NCBI GenBank assembly: GCA_009193035.1
Contig: SWDT01000066.1
Coordinates: forward strand, 310,001-374,000
Length of the DNA: 64,000 bases
DNA from: Halicephalobus mephisto
Lineage: Eukaryota; Nematoda; Chromadorea; Rhabditida; Panagrolaimidae
Reading direction: 5' to 3'
Under the pieces are notes generated by a model, which was not told the DNA's origin, ran no database searches, and saw only the letters and a program-made list of their open reading frames with translations. Each line of letters begins with the position of its first letter. Position 1 is the first letter of the stretch. Positions 46,001 to 57,015 of the stretch are shown piece after piece. A program made the position numbers and the translations under genes.

Positions 46001-47433
46001 CTATTTTTCCCACAAAACCTACTCTTATTTTCGTCAATAAATCGGTACAATTTACCAAACATCATTTTTACAGTTTTTGAAACTAAAATGTTATGAACCG
46101 AAGTGTCACAAGCATTAAAGTTTCTCGTCTGACTACTTCAACTATTGAATTCCGGAAAATCCCCAAACCACTTCGACGGTCCTCGAGAATCCGGAATCTC
46201 CACTGCCAGGGAGTCCCTATTTTGTAACAAAAAATCAATTTGCAAGCTTTAAAGATGCTTCCAGTCAGGACTTCAGCTGCGGGAACTGAGCCGACTTCAA
46301 AGAAAAATCATTTCTTATTCCGAACACTTGGGTTTCGAGGACAAGGTTTTGGATTAGCAACAATTGAGTCAAGACAGTGTAAAACAGTAATGAACAAGTT
46401 TTCGTCCTGAGACTTCGTAGGAATTTGAAGATTTGCTAATAACGATTCACGAAACTTATTATTACTACTGTAAGACAACCACTAATCGTTAATTTTTCTC
46501 TTGAGACTATAGAAATTTTCAGGAACAACATGGAAATTATCTGCCTACCGTACCTTTATTATTCAACAGCCCGCCACTCGGTGTTCCTCCACAGTGAATC
46601 CCAGAAGTCGGCGGATTCGTGCCGTATCCACTCATTTTCCGCTGACGCTCGGCTGGAATTTCGGTTTTTTGAATACAAACCGAAAGATTAAAATAACCAA
46701 GAACAATGAGATAAAAGAACGATAGCTTAAGAAGATCCAATTTCTGTTTGAGATCCAAGAAAGGGAATACCAAAGTAGGAAGTTGTGCAAGGTGAGGAAG
46801 GCTAATTGGACAACCTGCATCTGACGCAAGTTTTCAAGGGTGAGAATTTTGTTTGGATTCCAGTAGTTCGGGACTAGACAAGGTAAAATTGAGTAAAAAT
46901 AACAGTGGGTAGGAAGTAGTGCGTGCAAAGTTGGACAGTGCTTGAGAAACAAGGATTTGAAATTTTTCGAATACTATCCTTGGTGTTTTCCATAACGGCA
47001 ATCTTGGAATAGTGTCCAAAAAATCGAAAAATTGGAATTTCTGGACACAATCCAGAAATTTCAACAAAGAAACTTTGGATAGTATTCAAATAATGCAAAG
47101 AATTGTTCTTTGTAAACACTATCCAATTTGTAATAGTTTAAATCAAATGTCAAAAAACCACAAAGAAAAATTTGTTAAACGATCTAAAGTTATAACCAAA
47201 ATTAAAACCTCTATTCTCACAGGAAACTTAACGATAAATTAAGCACCGGAAATGAACTCAGTTATCCAGCTGATTAGCATAAAAAGTTGTTTTCGATCTC
47301 CCAGACTTTTATCAACAGCTGGGATCGATTTACACGGTTCTTGAAGAAGAAGTGCACGATTTAACGGGGAAAGATTTTTATCAAATAAAATAAATATTTT
47401 CAATAGAAATCAAAACTTACCACTGAGCCGCAT
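43006..47433 (-). CDS. mod-5: Serotonin transporter, SLC6 family (mod-5 orthologue)
   Basis: Plasma-membrane Na+/Cl- dependent serotonin reuptake transporter of serotonergic neurons. Eleven exons, all in phase: 47433-47421, 46652-46554, 45848-45780, 45733-45581, 45533-45001, 44869-44745, 44546-44169, 44120-43748, 43636-43439, 43393-43220, 43173-43006; about 760 residues. A long hydrophilic N-terminus (about 175 residues) precedes TM1 [14 protein letters not shown], with the amine-binding aspartate found in SERT and DAT. Loop 2 has the disulphide pair in [12 protein letters not shown] and N-glycosylation sites. TM6 region is [22 protein letters not shown]8 region [38 protein letters not shown] favours SERT over dopamine transporter. 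The last intron uses a GC donor (CAG/GCGAGT). Introns host two MITE copies. Confidence 0.93.
44574..44717. repeat. MITE-like repeat, best-defined copy, in a mod-5 intron
   Basis: 144 bp. Left end ACAAACTTGAATAGTGACT; right end AGTCACCATCTGAGTTTGT, its near reverse complement. Internal GGAATTTCCCAGACACTATC and GGATACTGTCCGAGAAATTT form a second nested inverted pair. Confidence 0.8.
46950..47131. repeat. MITE-like repeat in mod-5 intron 1
   Basis: Contains TTGGAATAGTGTCCAAAAAA, GGACACAATCCAGAAATTTC, TTTGGATAGTATTC and AAACACTATCCAATTTG; about 180 bp, perhaps two overlapping copies. Confidence 0.6.
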
Positions 47434-47890
47434 GCTGAGCTTCTGACGGCGCTTCACAGAAGACCACCGCAACATTTTGAACGTTACTCACTCCCGAACC
47501 AATTTAGAACATGAATGACGAATACAAAAAACCACACTTCTACAAGGGAGATTGCAACTACGTCGAACAGTTTTTGTCTCGGTGTTGTCACCCACGTTGT
47601 CTAGAATAGCTGAGTTAAGTTTCTCTCTGGACCGTTTAATGATGCTTTCACGAAATCAATTTCTTTTCTCAGAATCCGTCAAAGGTCAGTAAGAACTAAA
47701 AAAAGCCCACAGGTGTGCACCATTTTTAAGGATTCCTTATTGGAATGAATAGTGTAATTAGTTTCAGAATATTAACAAGAGCGAAGATGTAAAAGTGAAA
47801 ATCCAAATTAAGGAACATGAATGAGATTGAAAAAACCTCAAAAAAGGTCGGCTGGACTTTTAATGAGAACTTCAAAAACATAGGATGGTA

Positions 47891-47915
47891 AATTTAATTT
47901 AATTTAATTTAATTT
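47891..47915. repeat. AATTT pentanucleotide microsatellite
   Basis: Five uninterrupted AATTT units. Confidence 0.9.
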
Positions 47916-47942
47916 CAATGATCAGACTTGCACTACATCGCA

Positions 47943-48079
47943 GTCGAATAGTATCTGTAAGGAACAGTTTCCGAGATTTCATAAGCACTATCCATGAGGC
48001 TCAATAGAGTCCTTAATGAAAGCTTCTTGGATAACGTCCAAAAATCCTAAAGTCGTTTTCCCAGTCACTACGCAAGATT
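47943..48079. repeat. Palindromic MITE-like repeat copy
   Basis: Begins GTCGAATAGTATCTG, contains AAGCACTATCCATGAGG and TTGGATAACGTCC, and ends CAGTCACTACGCAAGATTG. Confidence 0.6.
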
Positions 48080-49897
48080 GATTAATAACTAAATTTTCCA
48101 AATTCGCTTTACCCGGAAATGTTTTCGTGAATCTCGTTTCTCAGAGACAGAAACCCAAAACATGTGATCGCGATAATATTTTAATTAAAAAATTAACTTT
48201 CTCACAAAACTAATAAGTAACAATTTTAAGGACTTCAGAGGACTTTTTTACCCCTGGTTTCCTGACCCACTATAGCTATCCCAGCGCGAATCCCGTGGGC
48301 GTGAGTGTGAGACAGAAAATAGCAGCTAGAATATGAACGGAAATAGTTTCTTCCTGTTGAAGGTCGGTTTTTGCAAAATGGGTAATGTCGTACATAACGG
48401 ATGCCCTGGCTTTTATATTTTGGAATTAGAAACGAAGCTAATTGAGAATCCAAAATATTCTGAATGGTTTACAAATTGTAGCACGCAAATCAGAGGTTGG
48501 GCCATGGAAGGACAGAGGTGGGATGGACGGGGAAAGTCCCTGGATTCCCTGTGGACATGGAGTTGAATTAGTCGGTGAGCTAACCAAAGATTGGATTATT
48601 CATTGGTAGATTTGTTATCAAATGCCAGAAACTACTTTTAACTAAACAAATGTAAGAAATAAGTAGACTAAATTGATTTTCCCACAGCAAAAAATCAATA
48701 GTAATTCCAACAAAAAGACCCACGATTAACCAATGAGTATTGTAAAAATGAAAAATAGATTATTGCGAAGAACAAAGATGTTTTCTACGAAATTGTAGAT
48801 CAATTATCTCTACGTAAATTCCTAAAACTTTGTAGCTGAAACTAAGCATTGTAGAATTTACTGCTTCTAAGCTTCTAAATGATTACAAAAACATCCAATA
48901 AATTCTGAAATTGAAATCAATGAAACTTTCCGAAAGTAAGTTCCGTCGATTGCACCGAAACAAAGATCAACACAATACATTTTGAAATATTTTTTCAAAT
49001 TTCTAAAGTTATTTCCCCATTCGTCTCACCACGAGACAAACACAGTTCTCCTACAATGCTTAATTCCAGCGGATACAACACTTCAATATTCTCCTACTTT
49101 CTAACTTGTGAAATATCATTCTTGTTCGAAATAAATCTCCATGGACATTTTCAGAACTCTTGGGAACCTTTCAATTTAAAAAACACATGGTCTTTGGAGA
49201 TAAAAACCTTCAAAAACTTCGACTAATGAGAAACGTTGTTAAATATAGAAGTACATGTTGAAGAAATGCTTAATCTTTAGAGACAGATCACATCACCATG
49301 TGATGCTACTGCAAACTACGGTTGGTTTCTGCAAGATCAAAAGGGAAAATAATGACGTTTGGGGAATTTTTTTAATTAGGACAGGAAAGGAAGGAAACAA
49401 GACACATACAGCGCCTGAGGGTGAATCTATTTGGGGGTTTATTGGGTACTATCCAAGCGTCTCCGTGACGGAAGTTCCTGACATAAGCTTGGACAGATAG
49501 CACCTGAAAAATTCCAATTTGTCCTGAGAAAACCTCAAATTTGAAACCAATTCAATAAATAATTGTGGACTTTCAGAATTCTTTTATCCAACCCAAATGA
49601 CCCACCCACTTTGTGCTTTATCAAAAAACATTGTAGAGTTAATCATTAATTTTTCGAAAAATAAGATGACTTTTAGGAAATGAGTCAAATGAGCTCCAAA
49701 ACAGAACGCCAACTCTTTAAACTTGTTTTGCGATTTAAAAGGAGATGATGAAGATTTAAATAATTCTATGAAAATTACTTCTAATTCCATAATTTTTAGT
49801 ATCAAGTAAAATAATAAGCTTATTTAAGTTCAACTACAAACTAATTACAAGTATTCATTTAATATTCGTTCGAGTAAAGTGAACTAAAAGTAGGACT

Positions 49898-50029
49898 CGT
49901 TCTCGGGATGCGCTGTAGATTTCCTAGACATTATCCAAGAGTTCTCTACTGAATCATTCTATGGGAAATTCAGAAATAGTGCCCGGGAAGTTCCGAAAAT
50001 GGTTCTTCCTGGTCACTATCCAAGTTTAC
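49898..50029. repeat. Palindromic MITE-like repeat copy
   Basis: Contains GATTTCCTAGACATTATCCA and AGAAATAGTGCCCGGGAAG, ending GGTCACTATCCAAGTTTACG. Confidence 0.65.
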
Positions 50030-50741
50030 GTCTATTCAAATGGAAAGCATTAGAATCTAAGATGATGTACGAACAATCCTAAAATCTCCTCTTCCCTACA
50101 TTGCCTCCAACAAAAATTTGCTTCAAATTTGAGATGGACCAAAATAGATGAAAAGGAGTCTTCATTTTACAGCATAAATCACATTCAGAAACGAGGTTGT
50201 CTAGCTTTAATGATGTTATCCACTCTCTTATGGGAAAATCTAAATGTTACACTCGTACAGTAAACAAAAGAAAGCATGTATGAATCAATGTTCATAATTG
50301 CTAATGTTCCCAGTGGACTAACCTTAAACGTGGGGGTTTTCAAAATTCCGAAATGAAAACAAATAATTCAGTCCTCCCTGATTCATTATTCATCGATGCC
50401 ACCTTCTTTTTGGCACTTCAGATGCTGTCCTGTGAGAACAGAATTCAAAAGTTGACATCAGAAAAAATGAAGAAAATAAAATTTAAAAAAGTTCCAAGTC
50501 TTAGCTCTAGTTTCAAATTGCTTTGTCGATGGAAATCATTTATTCATCCATTCTTTGAGCTTATTTAAACTACTTTTCTTTGCATGGCTTGAAATCAGTA
50601 TTCTAAAAGTGGAAATTGGTGGAATTTGTGAAATCGTCACCATGTAAGCGGAAAGACGTTTTTTCCTAGAACAATGGAGTGAACGCAAACGTGTGGGTTT
50701 CTGGAAAAGGCATAATTACTGTGTTTCTAAATTCTTACATT

Positions 50742-50890
50742 GCAAACTTGCATAGTGACTGTAAAGAACGATTACATGGATTTCATGTAGACTATCTAAT
50801 GTATATTTAATGAACAATCCCAGCAAAAAAGACAGAAATAGTGTTTAAAAAATTCTTTTAATCGTTCATTCCGGTCACTATCGAATTTTG
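50742..50890. repeat. Palindromic MITE-like repeat copy with both ends
   Basis: 149 bp. Left end GCAAACTTGCATAGTGACTG; right end CGGTCACTATCGAATTTTG. Internal halves are AT-decayed. Confidence 0.7.
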
Positions 50891-50999
50891 TTGTCTCGGA
50901 AATAATGCATTCAGTGCATGTACTTTTGATTACAAAGAAGGATAAACAGTATCATTGCACTTTTATGGACAATTTAAACATCTATTTTCCTTAAAAGCT

Positions 51000-51384
51000 T
51001 CAATGGAAATATTTTCGTTTTACGTGATCCTCTTCAATGTCGCATTTGTCATAGATGGTCTTGACTACTCCGTCCACCTTGTCCATTGTAATCTGTCTAA
51101 ATTCCATATTTCTGCCGGAATTGAATATTGATCAACTCCTCCCGTTTTATTTTTAAACAATACAGCTTCATATTCGAAAACGTACTTGTCCAAGTTGAAG
51201 CTTCTCTTGGGAGAGAAATCACCAAGGAATTGCTGAAAAAAGGTGTTGGAAAGCTAAGTCCACAATTATCTCCTAAAGTTCACCCAACTAGCTTAGTTAA
51301 AAAATTAGAACTCTTACTAACAAGGACAGTATCGCAAATCCCAACAAGGAAGTAAAGTACTAAAATAACTTCAGTCGTCCTCAT
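51000..51384 (-). CDS. Putative small secreted protein, 73 residues
   Basis: Not recognised. Three exons by hand: 51384-51322, 51232-51186 and 51111-51000, with introns GTTAGT...TTTCAG and GTACGT...CGGCAG. All phases agree and give about 73 residues. The first 21 residues form a signal peptide (MRTTEVILVLYFLVGICDTV). The mature part includes FLGDFSPKRSFNLDKNMEFR, a helix MDKVDGVVKTIYDKCDIEED and the end RKYFH. If the second intron is retained, frame 1 remains open to another stop, so the model is one of two. It lies tail-to-head, about 230 bp after the glucuronyltransferase stop on the same strand. Confidence 0.42.
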
Positions 51385-51612
51385 CGTTCAAGTGACATTC
51401 TCCAAGATTCATTCTCTCATAATACACTTACATATGCATCATATTACAAAAATAATTCCCAATTTTAATCTTCTGAGCAATTTTCAAAATATTTTTATTC
51501 CTTAACTTCAAAACCTCCGATCATATTGTGTGGCTAACATTGTTAAGATTTTTAGGATTCCATTCAGATTACCCGTCTGATTATATTTCAATGGCAACTA
51601 AGATACCTGGTT

Positions 51613-52775
51613 TTACAAATCAATAATTTCATTGTCCACTTCGTTTACTGCATCTTTCTCGAGATCGTTCAGAGCCATTTCATCGATTCTTCTTCTGTCT
51701 AACCTCGACAGTTTCGAGTTTTCTGTTCTTGTATGCCAGACGTAGACTTTGGAACAAAATTCGGCCTTTGGCTCCAAGTCCTGTCTTGTCAACCCCAAAC
51801 CCGTAAGAAAGTAAGATTCCTGATAGCCTCTAGGAACGTCGTAAGAGAATTTGGCCTCAGGATTCTGGATCACCAGGCTTAGATTGACAGCAAAGGCTGC
51901 CATGTCCAGTGGGAAGGGTCTCTCTGGCTTCCAGTTGGAGTTGAACCCGATCACTGACCCATTCCGGGCAATTATGGGGGTTTCGACGACGAGCCCACCA
52001 ACAATCCCGACGGGCCAGACACCGATCTTGTCTACTTTCCTCATTTCGTCAAAGAGCCTCCAGTCATAGACGTTGTCATCGTCTCCAAAGTAAACCACGG
52101 ACTTCTTATTCAATCCTCTGTGGTTTGTTCTGCAAAACAAAAATCGAAAGACACAATTGAGCAAAACCAACCTCAAATACTGCAAAGCCGCATTCCTTTG
52201 AACAACACCCCTAGGTAATTTCCAATTCGGATCACTAGCATTCATCCTCATCTTTTCAGGAGTTCTTGCAGCGATGTAGTAGGAAGAAGCAAAGTTCAGT
52301 CTCTTCAGTAAATTGCGAGGGAGTGGACTGGGTTCATCTGCATCTTCGACTATGATCCAAAAGAGGTTCGGCACATGAACGAGAGTTTGCCCAAGCCTAG
52401 TGAGATCGGCTTTCTGTTCTGGTCGGAATTTGGTTGGAGTAATGAAGAAAATTGTCGGGAGATGTTTCCTGTCCTTCCTCGCTTGGGCTAGGTCTCGGAC
52501 TCTAAATCATGCAGCCAAAATAAATCAAACTGATATATCGAAACTCACTGAATCTCGACATGTTCTAGTTTCAGCTCCATCCTGTGATTCTGCCTCTCCA
52601 AATCCATGTTTTTCCGGATCAACTCATCCCTCCTTCTCTCCAGCCTGAAAACTTCCGCTTCCAAAGTCGTTCTGGACTCCGACATGTCGATGTTGCCCCT
52701 CCAGAAGATGAAGAAGTTGAAGAAAATGACAGCGGAAAGAACCGCCAACAATTTGAACATTGTAGCATCATTCAT
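51613..52775 (-). CDS. Beta-1,3-glucuronyltransferase (GT43; sqv-8/glct family)
   Basis: Golgi type II membrane glycosyltransferase of family GT43, adding glucuronic acid from UDP-GlcA, as in completion of the proteoglycan linker tetrasaccharide. Three exons: 52775-52549, 52501-52172 and about 52130-51613. A short cytoplasmic tail is followed by the anchor LLAVLSAVIFFNFFIFW and a coiled-coil stem (SRTTLEAEVFRLERRRDELI). The catalytic domain has PTKFRPEQKADLTRLGQTL, NLFWIIVEDAD, the RGVVQRNAAL segment, the metal-binding YFGDDDNVYDWRLF (DxD), WPVGIVGG and a late VYVWHTRTENSK. All are GT43 hallmarks. Whether it is sqv-8 itself or a glct paralogue cannot be settled from sequence recall. Confidence 0.88.
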
Positions 52776-53291
52776 TTTGGATCAATTCAATCGATTCATC
52801 TCATTGACGCAAGCTATTATAAATCCTGAGGATCATGGGCAAAGACAATGCCCTCTTCAGAAAGGGAAATGTGGTGTCTTCCTGAGTCTGCTGCCAGCCA
52901 AGGAAGAACGAAGAAGCGAGTGGTCGCCGTGTCCATCGACCTTGTGGTGCGCGGTGTTCATCCGTGTATCCCCTCGCTCGCTCGTTAGTAAAGGAACCGA
53001 CGAAAAGACGAGACTGAAAAGTCGTCAAAACCGAGCTGTGCCGCCTGGTTTGCTTGTTCCTTTTGTGCATTCTCTGTCAATCCATATATGACATTAATGG
53101 GAAGGTTCTCGCGTCATTGGATAGGTTCCAAGTTGTTTTAATTTCTGATTCGTCCTTCGAAAATTGTCTCTTGATATATTGACTATCGAGTCAATTCATC
53201 GCGCTTTAATTCAATCAGTTTATGTGCTCTTTTCAGATTTAGTGTTTGTTCGATCGATCAGCTCCAAATGACCACTGTTTGATCGGCCGAG
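52776..53291. other. Divergent promoter region, glucuronyltransferase and SSBP genes
   Basis: About 515 bp between two divergent start codons; GC-richer than other gaps and without a supported exon. Contains TCGCTCGCTCG near 52,973. Confidence 0.5.
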
Positions 53292-54750
53292 ATGTATGGA
53301 GGAGGCATGCGCAAGGGGCCAACGGGGCCGCCTGCGGGGCCTCAACCGACCGCAAGCGAGATTCAAGCTAAAGAAAAGTGAGTTCGCTGTTTTGTATCCC
53401 TTCAGCATCTTCTTTCAGGCTTATGCATTACGTCTATGAATATCTCATCCACAACAACTTTACAAAGTCTGCAGAGTGTTTCAAAACAGAGGTACTGCCC
53501 AATGTTCAAGTACAAGTCAGTGATGCCCCAGGATTCCTGACAACTTGGTTCAATCTCTTTTGGGACCTCTACTCCGGGGATCCGGAGAGGAGGGACAAAT
53601 GCAACCCCACGCAGGAAGCGAAGGCCTTCCATGAGTACGGATTCGTTCATGGCAGCCAGATGAATGGAATCAGGCCCCCCGGAGGGTTCATGGGTCCTCC
53701 AGGGATGCCGATGCCAGGACCGGGACCAGATGGAATGATGACTCAGTTCTTCCGACCTGGAAATATGCAGACTCCTCATTACGGCAATGCAAGACCTCCT
53801 CAAGGATTTGCTCCTCCAACTGGCCCAGCTCCTCATATGTTCGCGAATCCCAATGACCAGATGAGAGGAATGCAGCAACCGCAGAGACTAAGAATGCCCG
53901 GTCCTCCGCAGCAAATGAACTTCCGACAACAAGGCCCGAGGTATGGCGGTCCTTACATGGAAAGCCCCACTTCTAATCCCGGATTCCCTCAGGTGAGTTT
54001 TCGGTTGAAGTGGATTTTGTTGTTTTAACACGTCTTTCCCGCACATTGTGTTATGCCTAATTTAGATGCCCAATGGAGGCGCACCAATGCCACAACCCCA
54101 CGAAATGCAGCATGACCCAAGATTTGTTCAAATGAGTGGACCTGCAACCAGTGTACCTCAGGCAAGCACCTTTCTCTTTTGTGGATAGACTGCTGACTGA
54201 ATTCTTTGTCACGAGGTTCTGACCAATTCCTTGTTTTCAGTTTATGGGGGGCGAGATGCAGCCAAACATGACTCCCACAACGAGCGTCCCCAATTCCATG
54301 GGTATCGGCCAAATGCCCCCACCTGAAGTCAATCACGCTGGAGCCAGCCTCCCCCCTCTCAGTGCTGCTCCACTTGCGAATATCATGAATGGAGAAGAGT
54401 TGAAGCAGTCCCCGTCACACATGATGCATCCCCCTAACGGAACTCCAGGCTCTGTGCAACCCGGCAGCCAGCACCAGATGATGGGCCATGGACCGGGCTC
54501 AGCTGCAGGACCCGCACCCCCGTCCGTCCAGTCCCAGCCAGGCCAACCAGGGTCCAACATCCCCGTCACTCAACCGCAGCAACAACCCCCCATCAGCATG
54601 GCCCAAGGTCAGATGATGGACCACAACATTATGGAATTTTCTGACAATCAAAGCTCTAATAGTCACGAAGACCTTACAGAAATCAAGAAGATCCGTGCAG
54701 GTCTCCTGGAGGACTTCAACGCCTCAGGAGAGACAGCAAATGACCAATAG
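53292..54750 (+). CDS. sam-10: SSBP2/3/4-like transcriptional cofactor (sam-10 type)
   Basis: Nuclear cofactor that binds LDB/CLIM and stabilises LIM-homeodomain complexes; in C. elegans SAM-10 acts in neuronal development. Four exons (53292-53377, 53419-53992, 54066-54161, 54241-54750) give about 421 residues. The N-terminal LUFS/LisH-like domain spans residues 20-90: KEKLMHYVYEYLIHNNFTKS, LTTWFNLFWDLYSGDPERRD and AKAFHEYG. The rest is Pro/Gly/Met-rich, as usual. The C-terminus has an acidic conserved stretch (NSHEDLTEIKKIRAGLLEDF). Exon 3 appears to end CAG/GCAAGC, a GC donor; the alternative GTACCT donor nine bases upstream would remove three residues. Start chosen because MYGGGMRKGPTGPPAGP leads directly into the domain. 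Confidence 0.9.
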
Positions 54751-55277
54751 GCGCGCCACAGTTGCCTTGTGTATTTCTACTTTTGTCTCTACCTAACTGG
54801 AATCTTCGTCCACCCAAAGACTTGCTATTTATCTGTATCCGATAAGTTATTATCAACTTTGGAAAAATAATTCGACTCTCCTTCCATTCACTTTTATTTT
54901 TCCTATTTTTGACTTTTGAACCTTGATCTGAGCCGTGATCAGCATTTGGACGGCTTCTTTTACATTCAATCTTCTTGGTACTCTTACTGAAATGAATACA
55001 GTTACATACATTTGTGGTCAGAAAGTAAAGTGCATAATTTACATCTTGTTTGTTCACTGTCTAGGAAGGGGACGGAGCCGCAAATCAAAAAGGTCATTTA
55101 GGGAAATGATGACAAGCGTAACTGCAAATTCGTCAACTTCTAAGTTGGGTACTTTCCCACGAAGGTCGCTAGTTAGCACGACTAAGGGGAAGATTGTTCG
55201 CAAGCTTCGAGAGACAATCGAGGTCGGCACGCGACGAGCGTAACTGTGACTGAAATCAGTTTAATCACTGTGTAATA
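54751..55277. other. Intergenic region, no gene seen
   Basis: 3' flank of the SSBP gene and upstream DNA of the next plus-strand gene. A 102-codon frame at 54935-55243 lacks any resemblance to a family. Confidence 0.5.
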
Positions 55278-55782
55278 ATGGATTCGGGTTACGGGATGCT
55301 TCCGAAATTGCCGGCATCTGAAATTGATTTGATTTATGAGTGAGTTGTTTTGTGTCTTTTTTCCACTAAGTGGGGATTTCAGCTTCGTCTTAGAGCATAG
55401 AAACGTCATTGATAAAATCGAAATCAGAATTCTTCAAAATATGATAGAAATCTACCAGGAGGAGAGAACAGTCGAAGCTAGACAGAATTTAAAGAGATTC
55501 TTACTGTATCTCAGACGGTGCGTTAACCCAACTCCCTCGCCGAGAGTTCCGACCTACAAAATGCCCAGGTACTCTCTACAACCAAATTACAACGTAACTC
55601 CCGTTAAAAGGCCCGAAGTAAAGTTTCGCAGGCCAAGCAAGGCGGCATGCCATTGCCACACCTGCAGATCGTCAGGTTGTCCCAATCTGTCGCCATTCCA
55701 GGAGGAATACCGCGTCTCCAGAAGATTCTCCATTTTTAAAACCCTCAGAAACTTTGTTAGCCCCAGCCCAAAAAAGTGGTAA
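55278..55782 (+). CDS. Unknown basic protein with a Cys/His cluster
   Basis: Not recognised. Two exons (55278-55339 and 55383-55782) join across a 43-bp GTGAGT...TTTCAG intron in phase for about 153 residues. The N-terminal half is helical (EIDLIYDFVLEHRNVIDKIE, then QNMIEIYQEERTVEARQNLK). The C-terminal half is basic and Pro-rich and carries a compact cluster CHCHTCRSSGC that could bind a metal. It ends KTLRNFVSPSPKKW. No signal peptide or membrane span. The stop lies about 70 bp from the convergent rpl-9 stop. Confidence 0.6.
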
Positions 55783-55850
55783 AAATAAATATTAGTTTGA
55801 TTTCCTTCAAACAATATCTTCAACAAAAAACAAGACCAAGAAACATCAAC

Positions 55851-56469
55851 TTATTCTGCATCGGCAATGGTTGTCTTTTCACTGACGTAGATACCGTCAA
55901 GGAACTTACGGATATCCTTGTTCTTAACAGTGGTGGACTGCTGGATGCGAGCAGCGTATTGGGAGACGAGTTCCAAGTCGTTTCCTTCGATAATAAGCTC
56001 ATCCTTCTGCTTGGTAGACATGTACGCGGTGACACCGTCGGCGAGTCGGACACGACGAACGATTTTTTCTCCCAGGAAATTGCGGATCTGAAAGGTGTAC
56101 AGGTGGATAGCAATCCAGATTGCACAAGGGACAAACCTCGACAACGGAGCCTTTCTCTTGGATAGCAATGTTGATCGGGAAATGGGCATAGACGGAGCGC
56201 ATTTTGTAGCGGAAACCTAGAGTGACACCCTTGATCAGGTTCTTGATGTGGGAGCAAATTGTATGAATAGTAGCCAATTCCTTGGAGGTACCGAACCATT
56301 TACGAACACGAAGGGTGTTCTTGCCCTCACGACTGAGATCCAAGCTCGTATGACGGAAACTGCGAGTCAGAACGCCTCGGGGGCCTTTCACCTTGATGAA
56401 GCGCTTACCGAGTGTAAACGTGACATCTGCGGGGAAGACCACGACTTCACTAGCTTCGATCTGCTTCAT
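55851..56469 (-). CDS. rpl-9: Large ribosomal subunit protein uL6 (RPL9)
   Basis: Structural protein of the cytosolic 60S ribosomal subunit. Two exons (56469-56137 and 56087-55851) joined at VVE/IRN give 189 residues, the normal eukaryotic length. Diagnostic segments: [40 protein letters not shown] and the C-terminal [21 protein letters not shown] pyrimidine-rich acceptor (GCTGTTTCAG) lies about 20 bp before the ATG on this strand, suiting spliced-leader addition to a ribosomal protein mRNA. Divergent from pdp-1. Confidence 0.96.
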
Positions 56470-57015
56470 CTTAGAGAAAGTTTTACCTGAAACAGCGGAA
56501 AGTCAGTTGAAAAGTCGGAAAAGCAGGCAAAACCAACGGAAAATTAAGGAAAAGGATGAGGAAGATGAGCAAAACACGATTCAGGTTTTCGTTCTGGGAC
56601 CATTAAATAATTGCCCGTTTTCTCTTGTAAGAGTCCAATCTTCTCATTATGCTCATCAATCTTCTGTTTGGAACTGTTCATATATCAATTTTTTTAAGTT
56701 TCTAGTTTCTTTTTGTTCCTTTAGCAGCTACTTATGATCTTGTTTTTTTCTTTTCTCCCTGGCGTTGTTTGGGTTTCGCCAAAGTCATGAAAAAGTCAAA
56801 GTGGATGCTGCTGGCCCGCTTTCCTCTCCCTCGGTCACCTGCTCGTTTAGTTTTGTTTCGTTTTTAGATTTCGTTGATCAACACGTTTGGACGTAATTGT
56901 ACTCTGTGCTTTGGTGTAAAGCGTTCGTTTTCCATTTACTGATCACGAATGTCCTTTCAGGGTGTGTAGAAATTGTTAGTTTTCCACATTGTTTACCGTC
57001 ATCTTTCGGGATGCC

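Larger units (their letters stand above)
47434..50999. other. Gene-poor region with several MITE copies and a microsatellite
   Basis: No supported gene. Palindromic repeat copies at about 47,943-48,079, 49,898-50,029 and 50,742-50,890, and a partial one near 49,440-49,470. A short AATTT tandem repeat lies at 47,891-47,915. The small frames at 48,235-48,566, 49,255-49,500 and 50,353-50,568 look like chance. Confidence 0.5.

Noticed and set aside
51128..51355. 75-codon plus-strand frame
   Set aside because: No start context or resemblance; the minus strand gives a better spliced model.
55820..56299. 159-codon minus-strand frame
   Set aside because: Out-of-frame shadow of rpl-9.
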